A DNA stretch of 9,380 nucleotides from contig SXSP01000343.1 in the NCBI GenBank assembly GCA_005792225.1, forward strand, positions 1-9,380, read 5' to 3'. Within the stretch, counting starts at the first letter, position 1. Each line of letters begins with the position of its first letter. This document shows, piece after piece, positions 1-5,416 of this stretch. A program made the position numbers and the translations under genes. The DNA is from Bdellovibrionales bacterium. Its GTDB lineage: Bacteria > Bdellovibrionota > Bdellovibrionia > Bdellovibrionales > JAMPXM01. Under the pieces are notes generated by a model. That model was not told where the DNA came from and searched no databases. It saw nothing but the letters and a program-made list of their open reading frames with translations.

Positions 1-573
1 CTCCGTCACCTTGCCGACGCCCCAGATTTTATCGATCGGGAGTGGCTTCATGAATGCCTCAATCTGCTCGGGGCGAATCACCGTGATGCCATCAGGTTTG
101 TTGAGGTCGCTCGCGATCTTTGCGATGAATTTATTTGGGGCGACGCCGGCCGAGGCGGTTAATCCAGTTTCTTCACGGATCGCGCGCCGAATTTCTTGAG
201 CGATGCGAGTCGCGGAGCCACCGCAATGCTCAGTGCCCGTGACGTCGAGGTAGGCTTCATCGAGTGAAAGCGGTTCGATGAGAGAGGTAAAGCGCTCAAG
301 AATCGCGCGCACGCGGCGACTCTCGGTTTTGTACTTCGAGAAATCGGGGCGAACGATGATGAGCTGCGGGCAGAGACGGACCGCGGTGGCGGAGGCGATC
401 GCGGATTTCACGCCGAACTTCCGAGCTTCGTAGCTCGCCGTCGCGATGACGCCGCGGCCTTCGGGCGAGCCGCCAACCGCGATGGGTTTTCCGCGGAGCT
501 CGGGACGATCACGCATTTCGACGGCGGCGTAAAAACAATCCATATCGACGTGAATGATTTTTCGCGTGTTCAT
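1..573 (-). CDS. dinB: DNA polymerase IV (DinB, Y-family), N-terminal part, cut by window edge
   Basis: Translesion DNA polymerase of the Y family, which copies past damaged template bases in the cytoplasm at low fidelity. Reading leftward from an ATG at 573, 191 codons stay open to the window edge; the family is usually about 350-400 residues, so roughly half is present. The start reads [20 protein letters not shown], the DinB palm motif: Asp10 is the first metal ligand, and Tyr15 sits at the steric-gate position that excludes ribonucleotides (Phe in E. coli, Tyr in many homologues). The second catalytic motif [10 protein letters not shown] supplies Asp105 and Glu106. The finger motif ATASYEAR (44-51) and the palm motif [14 protein letters not shown] (143-156) follow, and the fragment ends in the first helix-hairpin-helix (WGVGKVT). 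An AGGA stretch directly abuts the ATG, so the ribosome binding site is poor. The gene is transcribed divergently from the slt gene. I saw no recognisable SOS box upstream. Family identity is near certain. Confidence 0.97.
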   Translation of the reverse strand, partial: MNTRKIIHVDMDCFYAAVEMRDRPELRGKPIAVGGSPEGRGVIATASYEARKFGVKSAIASATAVRLCPQLIIVRPDFSKYKTESRRVRAILERFTSLIEPLSLDEAYLDVTGTEHCGGSATRIAQEIRRAIREETGLTASAGVAPNKFIAKIASDLNKPDGITVIRPEQIEAFMKPLPIDKIWGVGKVTE

Positions 574-622
574 TCCTAGGTCCATCCAATGTCTTTGTAC
601 CTCGTCTCCGGTCTTTGGTCCA

Positions 623-645
623 GGCCCCGCCATTAAGGCCGGGCC
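623..645. repeat. Short GC-rich dyad in the dinB/slt divergent spacer
   Basis: GGCCC at 623-627 is matched by its reverse complement GGGCC at 641-645, with 13 bases between. It lies about 50 bases upstream of the dinB start and about 55 bases upstream of the slt start. It could be an operator or a hairpin in the dinB leader. A five-pair stem in GC-rich DNA also arises by chance, so support is weak. Apart from this dyad and the candidate promoter at 664-692, I see nothing in the 574-700 spacer. Confidence 0.2.
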
Positions 646-663
646 GCCCCCTCAGTTGTGAAC

Positions 664-692
664 TTGTCGCGGGAGACAGCCCGACCTATCAT
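664..692 (+). promoter_or_regulatory. Candidate sigma-70 type promoter for the transglycosylase gene
   Basis: TTGTCG (664-669) and TATCAT (687-692) match the -35 and -10 consensus hexamers at four and five of six positions, with the preferred 17-base spacer. Transcription would start near 699, only a base or two before the ATG at 701, so the mRNA would be leaderless or nearly so. That agrees with the lack of a good ribosome binding site there. No other hexamer pair in the spacer looked as good. This is pattern matching only. Confidence 0.35.
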
Positions 693-700
693 CGAAGACA

Positions 701-2857
701 ATGAAAATTCCCAAGCGCTCTCGCAAATGGACGACTCTCTTGGCCATGGCCTCCGTGACCGCGGCAATGACGGGAGCGTGTTCAACCACATCAAAAAATC
801 AGGCTCCCGACGCATTTCCCCTTCCCCCGAAAGATGTGGCTGAGCCGACGGAGGCCGCGCAGCTGCTCTCCCGTTACAGAGAGGCGCTCGCGCTCAAAGA
901 TCCGACGAAGTCTTGCCCATTGTGGACGGGTCTTTCGAATCACGCGCTCTTTCCGCTCGCTAAGGTTGCAAGACTGCGCGCGATCGAGGTTTGCCCTCTC
1001 GACCAAGAGAAAGAGACGCTCGCACTCGATAACGTGATGGCTTCACCCACCGAGCCCTGGCTCTCGGAAGAATTCGGTCGCGCGATCCTCACGCGCGCAA
1101 CGAAAGCTGGAGACAAGAAGTGGGAAATGAAGCTCTCCTTCGATGTCGCGAAGTTCGAGCCCAACCAGAGTACGCAAATCGTACTTCTCGAGCGGGCGAT
1201 TGCGCTCGCCAATCAAGCGGGTGATTCCGCCATGGCCGAACAGGCGACAAAGCTCCTTTACCAAATCGCGCCCCGAAAAATTCCCAATCCACAGCCCGAG
1301 CAGTATCTTTCGGTTGCGTCGGATTTCCGCCGCGCGCGCGCGTTTGATCAAGCCCGCGAGTACTACGACAAGGTCATCACGGCGAAAGACTCAACGGACA
1401 ATGACAAGTATCGTGCGATCGACGGCGTTCGCATGTCTTATAAGCTCGAGAAGAAAACGGAAAAGTTTCTCCGCTCAACTCAAGACTACGCGAATTTCGC
1501 CCGCTGGAAATTTTTTGAAGATCCGCAGGCGAAACTCGCGGGTCTCGGTCGCTATCTCGATGCGAACATCACGCTCGCACGCGCGATCTGGACGGAAGGA
1601 CAACCCAAGAAGGCCGAGAAGATCCTCCTTGAGGCCGAACGCGAAATCAAAGGTCGAATCAACGTCGACGACAGCGTCTTTATCCGGGCTCGCATCGCCG
1701 AGGAGCGCGGGGACTTCGCGAGATGCGTAAAGCTCCTCGAATCCATGGATCCCAAACGTCTTAAGTACGATAAAGCCTTCCGCACGAAGGTGAACTGGTA
1801 CCGCGCGTGGAACTTAAGAAAGATCGGCCGCCATAAGGAGGCTGCCGAGTCCCTCGAACAACTCGTAAAGGCGAATGAGAGCGGCCCGTCGGTTCTCGCT
1901 CGCGATAAGTACTGGCTCGCACGAACCTATAAAGAGCTCGGCGAGTCGGATCGCGCCAAACAAGAGTTCGAATCCCTCATCGAAGTTGATCCTCTCGGAT
2001 ACTACGGGATTCTCGGATATCGTGAACTTGCGCGCCCGATTCCTCCTCTCCCCGGTCCGGCGTTGAGCGAACCGAAAGCGGCGACGGCGGATCCACTCAC
2101 TACCGAAGAACGTCTGAAGTTTGAATGGCTTCTCGCCGTCGGTGAAGACGACGTGGGAAATCGACTCTTGAATACGATCGGGCTCAGCCGCCGCTCCGGG
2201 TATTCTCAGGACCAATCGTTTGAACTTCTCCGTTCGTACGCGCGTTCAGGAAGCTATCACGCACTCTTCGCTCGAGTGACGGATCTGCCTCCCGAAAGTC
2301 GCAAGGTCCTCGTGACCACGGAGCCGGAACTCATTTTCCCAATGCGCTGGAAACCGGTGATCGAGGCGGCCGGAAAGAAGTACGACGTGAAGCCCGAACT
2401 CGTGTACTCGATCATTCGCCAGGAATCGTCATTCAACCCGAACGCGAGAAGCCACGCCGATGCCTTCGGACTGATGCAGTTGATTCCGGAAATGGCGAAG
2501 AAGGCCGAAGCCGTGACAGGTATTCGTCTTGATCATCACGAGGACCTCTTTAAACCCGAGATCAACATTCCTTTAGGCACTTCGTTTTTACGTACGACTC
2601 TGGATCGATGGAATGGCGCCTTTATTCCGACCGTGGCGAGCTACAACGCGAGCGAAAAGGCCGTCGGAGGCTGGATGAAGTCGCGCGCGAACAAGGATCC
2701 GGTCGCATTCATCGAGGATGTACCTTACGAAGAGACGCGAACGTATTTGAAACTCGTCATGAGGAACTTCGTGTTTTATTCTCGTCTCAATTCGAAACAG
2801 ATGCCGATCGACTTCCCCGAGTGGTGTCTAGGAGATCTACAGGGCATCAAACCATGA
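701..2857 (+). CDS. slt: Soluble lytic murein transglycosylase (Slt70-like), putative lipoprotein
   Basis: Cleaves the MurNAc-GlcNAc bond of peptidoglycan in the periplasm, leaving a 1,6-anhydro-muramyl end, for wall turnover and remodelling. The C-terminal SLT domain (about 555-665) is clear: catalytic Glu575 in IIRQESSF, then the motif AFGLMQLIP (588-596), and VASYNAS (645-651), all typical of family 1 transglycosylases. Upstream, about 500 residues form a helical TPR-like superhelix like the Slt70 U domain; DPLGYYGILGYREL (430-443) corresponds to the linker motif found just before the catalytic part in Slt. At 718 residues it is longer than E. coli Slt70 (about 645). The N-terminus has basic residues, a hydrophobic stretch (13-26) and Cys27 in MTGACS. 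This could be lipidated, but Thr at -3 is not the classical Leu, so a plain export signal is possible. The start at 701 keeps the basic n-region; a start at Met16 would lose it. It stands alone between spacers, divergent from dinB. Family is sure; lipidation is uncertain. Confidence 0.93.
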   Translation: MKIPKRSRKWTTLLAMASVTAAMTGACSTTSKNQAPDAFPLPPKDVAEPTEAAQLLSRYREALALKDPTKSCPLWTGLSNHALFPLAKVARLRAIEVCPLDQEKETLALDNVMASPTEPWLSEEFGRAILTRATKAGDKKWEMKLSFDVAKFEPNQSTQIVLLERAIALANQAGDSAMAEQATKLLYQIAPRKIPNPQPEQYLSVASDFRRARAFDQAREYYDKVITAKDSTDNDKYRAIDGVRMSYKLEKKTEKFLRSTQDYANFARWKFFEDPQAKLAGLGRYLDANITLARAIWTEGQPKKAEKILLEAEREIKGRINVDDSVFIRARIAEERGDFARCVKLLESMDPKRLKYDKAFRTKVNWYRAWNLRKIGRHKEAAESLEQLVKANESGPSVLARDKYWLARTYKELGESDRAKQEFESLIEVDPLGYYGILGYRELARPIPPLPGPALSEPKAATADPLTTEERLKFEWLLAVGEDDVGNRLLNTIGLSRRSGYSQDQSFELLRSYARSGSYHALFARVTDLPPESRKVLVTTEPELIFPMRWKPVIEAAGKKYDVKPELVYSIIRQESSFNPNARSHADAFGLMQLIPEMAKKAEAVTGIRLDHHEDLFKPEINIPLGTSFLRTTLDRWNGAFIPTVASYNASEKAVGGWMKSRANKDPVAFIEDVPYEETRTYLKLVMRNFVFYSRLNSKQMPIDFPEWCLGDLQGIKP

Positions 2858-2879
2858 CCAGCTCAAAATCGGCCATGGT
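2851..2879. repeat. Imperfect inverted repeat overlapping the slt stop codon
   Basis: ACCATGACC (2851-2859) and GGCCATGGT (2871-2879) are reverse complements with one mismatch, separated by 11 bases. The left arm contains the slt stop codon TGA (2855-2857). No run of T follows directly; the nearest T-tracts begin at 2916, so it is not a standard intrinsic terminator. It lies about 55-95 bases upstream of the -24/-12 promoter candidate, a distance where an activator of sigma-54 could bind, but equally it may be a 3' mRNA hairpin of slt. Confidence 0.3.
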
Positions 2880-2931
2880 CTGAAGCCTATTGGGAATTCA
2901 GGCGTTTAGGTCCTGTTTTTAGCGATTTTTC

Positions 2932-2947
2932 CGGCACTGGCTTTGCT
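2932..2947 (+). promoter_or_regulatory. Candidate sigma-54 (RpoN) -24/-12 promoter for the protease gene
   Basis: The bases CGGCAC (2932-2937), five spacer bases and TTGCT (2943-2947) match the sigma-54 consensus TGGCAC-N5-TTGCW at all but the first position. The invariant GG (2933-2934) and GC (2945-2946) have the required ten bases between them. Transcription would start near 2958, leaving a leader of about 38 bases before the ATG at 2996. It is in an intergenic spacer, correctly oriented, and I found no comparable sigma-70 hexamer pair there. If real, the protease needs an enhancer-binding activator. The rest of the 2858-2995 spacer holds the dyad at 2851-2879 and two T-tracts (2916-2920 and 2926-2930). 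Confidence 0.5.
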
Positions 2948-2995
2948 CTCTTATCTGAGACGAGTCATGCATCCCCGGAAAAAGAGGGCCAGTAA

Positions 2996-4477
2996 ATGAG
3001 CAATGAAATGAAGCAGACCAAGCGCCGCAAACGCAGTTCTCACCTGGCCAACATGGGTGCCGCCCTCCTCAGTGCGACCGCCGCCTTCGTGGGTTGGGGT
3101 TATCTTTCGGGCGTCGCCGGCGCAAGTCCATCGCCGACTCCCTCCTCGGTCTCGCACGATCGCGAAGCCGTTCTGAATGAAGCAAAGAAGGCGAAGAAAC
3201 ACGACGAGAAAAACGCGACCGTCATCTTGAATGACCCCTTCATGCAAAACAAATGGGGTCTCGAAAGAACGAGCGCCGCGAAGGCCTGGGAAATCACCAA
3301 GGGCTCAAAGGATATCGTGGTCGCGGTGATCGATACCGGCATCGACGTGAATCACGCTGATATCTCCGATAACCTGTGGAAGAACCCGGGCGAAACCGGT
3401 GTCGTGGAAAACGACTTCTGCAAAAAACAACGCAATCCTCTTTCTCTGAAAGAGTGCGATAAATCCAGAAACGATGTCGATGACGACGGCAACGGCTATA
3501 AGGACGATGTCTACGGCTGGAACTTTGTTTATAACGACAATAAACTCACCGACAATCACGGCCACGGAACTCACATCGCGGGCATCATCGCGGCGAACGG
3601 AATGCACAACGGTCGCAACACGGGCGTGAGCGGAGTCGCTCCCAACGTGAGCGTTATGATCCTGAAATATTATGATCCAAAAGCTTCGAACTCGAACAAC
3701 TTGAAAAACACCGTCAACGCCATTCGCTACGCCATCAAAATGAAGGCCCAGATCATCAACTACTCCGGCGGCGGCACCGACTACTCGGCGGAAGAGTATG
3801 CGGCGGTCAAAGAGGCCGAGCGCGCGGGAATCTTGTTCATCGCGGCCGCGGGCAACGAACGCTCCAACTCAGATGAAGCCGGCAAGCACTACTACCCGGC
3901 TGATTACGGTCTCTCGAATATCATCTCTGTCACGGCCGTGAACAAAGAAGAGACGAAGGTTCTCCCCTCTTCGAACTACGGCGTTCGCACGGTGGACCTC
4001 GCGGCTCCGGGTGAAAACATTTACTCGACTCTTCCGAATCAGGGTTACGGCTTCATGACGGGCACTTCGCAGGCAACCGCCTTCGTCACGGGAGTCGCCG
4101 CGCTCATCATGTCGCATAACCGAGACTTCTCTTCGGCCGACGTGAAGAAATATATTCTGCGCACGGGTGATGAGTACGCGACGCTTCTTTCAAAAACGGG
4201 TACGGCAAAACTTCTGAACTCGTTCAAGGCTCTCGCGAGCCTCGACATCGGAGTGGGACTTACCGGTGTTGTCGCGAGCAACACGGCAAAGATCGGAACT
4301 CGCACGTTCTCCTCGGATCAAAATCCGAAGAACGCACGTTTAAATAACGTTTCCGCTTTGAACGAAACAGCTGACGAGAACTCGGCACCCGCCGAGGAAA
4401 TCGCTCTCTTCGGCCGCGAGTTCATGAAGGCACTCGAGAAAGCTCCGGCGGCAGCGCCCGAGATTCGCCGCCGCTAA
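2996..4477 (+). CDS. Exported subtilisin-like serine protease (S8 family)
   Basis: Endopeptidase of the S8 subtilase family, acting in the periplasm or outside the cell. The triad is complete: Asp113 in VAVIDTGID, His190 in NHGHGTHIAG, Ser358 in GTSQATAFVTG; oxyanion-hole Asn287 is in AAAGNE. The Ser motif carries Gln and Phe where the common form GTSMATPHVAG has Met and Pro. The N-terminus has a basic KRRKR, a hydrophobic core (about 19-41) and a signal peptidase I site after AGA (43). Only about 40 residues, rich in Lys and Glu, separate that site from the catalytic domain, so the usual I9 pro-domain of about 70-80 residues is absent. DVDDDGNGYKDDVYGWNF (160-177) is an acidic, probably calcium-binding loop. 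It is preceded by an insert with Cys142 and Cys154, the only cysteines, which could form a disulfide. The last ~75 residues are low complexity and unassigned. GAGGG (2984-2988) lies seven bases before the ATG and supports this start. A sigma-54-like promoter precedes it. Substrate is unknown. Confidence 0.94.
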   Translation: MSNEMKQTKRRKRSSHLANMGAALLSATAAFVGWGYLSGVAGASPSPTPSSVSHDREAVLNEAKKAKKHDEKNATVILNDPFMQNKWGLERTSAAKAWEITKGSKDIVVAVIDTGIDVNHADISDNLWKNPGETGVVENDFCKKQRNPLSLKECDKSRNDVDDDGNGYKDDVYGWNFVYNDNKLTDNHGHGTHIAGIIAANGMHNGRNTGVSGVAPNVSVMILKYYDPKASNSNNLKNTVNAIRYAIKMKAQIINYSGGGTDYSAEEYAAVKEAERAGILFIAAAGNERSNSDEAGKHYYPADYGLSNIISVTAVNKEETKVLPSSNYGVRTVDLAAPGENIYSTLPNQGYGFMTGTSQATAFVTGVAALIMSHNRDFSSADVKKYILRTGDEYATLLSKTGTAKLLNSFKALASLDIGVGLTGVVASNTAKIGTRTFSSDQNPKNARLNNVSALNETADENSAPAEEIALFGREFMKALEKAPAAAPEIRRR

Positions 4478-4496
4478 GCGCGAGGCTCAGCGAGCC
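4446..4496. terminator. Weak hairpins at a convergent gene junction
   Basis: Two small inverted repeats lie where the protease and zinc-ribbon genes meet. CGGCGGC (4446-4452) pairs perfectly with GCCGCCG (4467-4473) inside the protease's last codons, and GGCTC (4484-4488) pairs with GAGCC (4492-4496) across the stop of the opposite gene, with a three-base loop. Neither is followed by a T-run on either strand. They might slow polymerase from both sides, but a standard intrinsic terminator is not visible, and termination here may depend on Rho. Confidence 0.22.
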
Positions 4497-5365
4497 GATG
4501 GTCTGAGGAAGATCCGAAGCCCGATCGCGAGAGCGATCGAGGCGATTCCGATGCCGGTCAAATTGTTCGCGTCGGGCAGAACGAGTCCGAAGGTCATCGT
4601 TCCTCCACCCAAAACTAAAACCAGGTTATTGAACTTCGGTACGCGAAACTCGCGGACGAAGCTTCCGCTCGCAATCTCGGTCTTATAGCTCGCGAGTGCG
4701 ATCACGCGCTTTCGCATCTTGCGGGCGATGTCCTCGTGAGAACTCGCTGAAAGGATGCGCGCATACTTCTGAGACGCGTAAGCGAGGTTGTTTGAAGCGT
4801 GGCACGCGAGAACGAAGCGATCGTGCAAATTCATGTCCTCGTAATTCGCGAGGATCGCATCCCAGAGCTCCGCGATCTCACGATGACCCTCGAGTCGAAT
4901 TTCACCCGCTTCGCCCTCGAGCGGTCCTTTGTACCGAGCGAAGACGACCCCGCAGCTCCGGCATTCCGTTGCGCCGACATTCGTCTTTGTACCGCATTTG
5001 GGGCACTTCAGCTTTGCGACGCTCGTTTGCGAGCGCGTGACGAGAGGCGCTCGAGCGACCGGCTCGCGATTGACCTCGCGCTGAGGAGCGCGCGACGGCT
5101 CAACCTGCGGGCTCACGGGAATTTCTAACGTGTCGAGGAGCACGACGCCGACGGGGCTTGGGCGTTTCGCTTCAAATCGCGTTTTGCATGAGACGCATTC
5201 GAAACGTAAAGGTGTGACGAACGCTCCGCTCGTGTTCAAAGGAGCTGAGCGAACCCATGACTCTTCGATCGAATAGAGTTTTTCACAACTTGGGCAGCGC
5301 ATTTTCAGGAGCGCGAAAGAAGGTTCGGCCGTTACGGTTTCTTGATCCATCCATCCTTGATTCAT
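4487..5365 (-). CDS. Double zinc-ribbon protein with C-terminal membrane hairpin, function unknown
   Basis: I recognise no specific family beyond zinc ribbons. Residue numbers count from the upstream GTG at 5374. The first ribbon is CPSC (27-30) with CVSC (60-63), resembling the MJ0042-type N-terminal zinc finger. A Pro/Arg/Val-rich linker (about 83-118) leads to a second ribbon, CPKC (124-127) with CRSC (138-141). A soluble, probably helical segment (about 163-235) follows. The end has two hydrophobic stretches (about 249-267 and 272-290) split by a short polar turn, suggesting a membrane hairpin with the zinc ribbons in the cytoplasm. There is no signal peptide. Two starts are possible: GTG at 5374 (295 residues) or ATG at 5365 (292 residues). 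I chose the ATG because AGGTGA sits five bases before it. The gene ends nine bases from the convergent protease gene and is divergent from lnt. The ribbons could bind nucleic acid, protein or just fold the chain; nothing here decides which. Confidence 0.85.
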   Translation of the reverse strand: MNQGWMDQETVTAEPSFALLKMRCPSCEKLYSIEESWVRSAPLNTSGAFVTPLRFECVSCKTRFEAKRPSPVGVVLLDTLEIPVSPQVEPSRAPQREVNREPVARAPLVTRSQTSVAKLKCPKCGTKTNVGATECRSCGVVFARYKGPLEGEAGEIRLEGHREIAELWDAILANYEDMNLHDRFVLACHASNNLAYASQKYARILSASSHEDIARKMRKRVIALASYKTEIASGSFVREFRVPKFNNLVLVLGGGTMTFGLVLPDANNLTGIGIASIALAIGLRIFLRPSAR

Positions 5366-5370
5366 CTGCT

Positions 5371-5376
5371 TCACCT
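5371..5376 (-). promoter_or_regulatory. Ribosome binding site that decides the zinc-ribbon gene start
   Basis: On the minus strand AGGTGA (5376 down to 5371) is a strong Shine-Dalgarno match, five bases before an ATG at 5365-5363. The upstream in-frame GTG at 5374-5372 lies inside this motif and has no comparable site of its own. This favours the ATG. The divergent spacer up to the lnt start is only about 40-65 bases, and I saw no strong promoter for either gene in it. Confidence 0.5.
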
Positions 5377-5416
5377 ATCCGTGGTGATGTAGTATCGTCG
5401 CCTCAACTTAAGATTT

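Noticed and set aside
574..700. SOS (LexA) box expected near dinB
   Set aside because: I looked for the CTGT-N8-ACAG, GAAC-N4-GTTC and TTAC-N3-GTAA types and found none; many dinB genes are not under LexA control.
1330..1342. Alternating CG run that could be a slippage or Z-DNA site
   Set aside because: It is about 12 bases long and encodes Arg-Ala residues in frame in a GC-rich gene; nothing suggests phase variation.
1814..2215. 133-codon minus-strand open frame inside slt
   Set aside because: It is antisense to the TPR-like region of the transglycosylase, with shadow-like composition and no ribosome site I could support.
5375..5416. Divergent promoter pair between the zinc-ribbon gene and lnt
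   Set aside because: Only four-of-six hexamer matches were found on either strand (for example TTCACC-N17-TATCGT), too weak to call.
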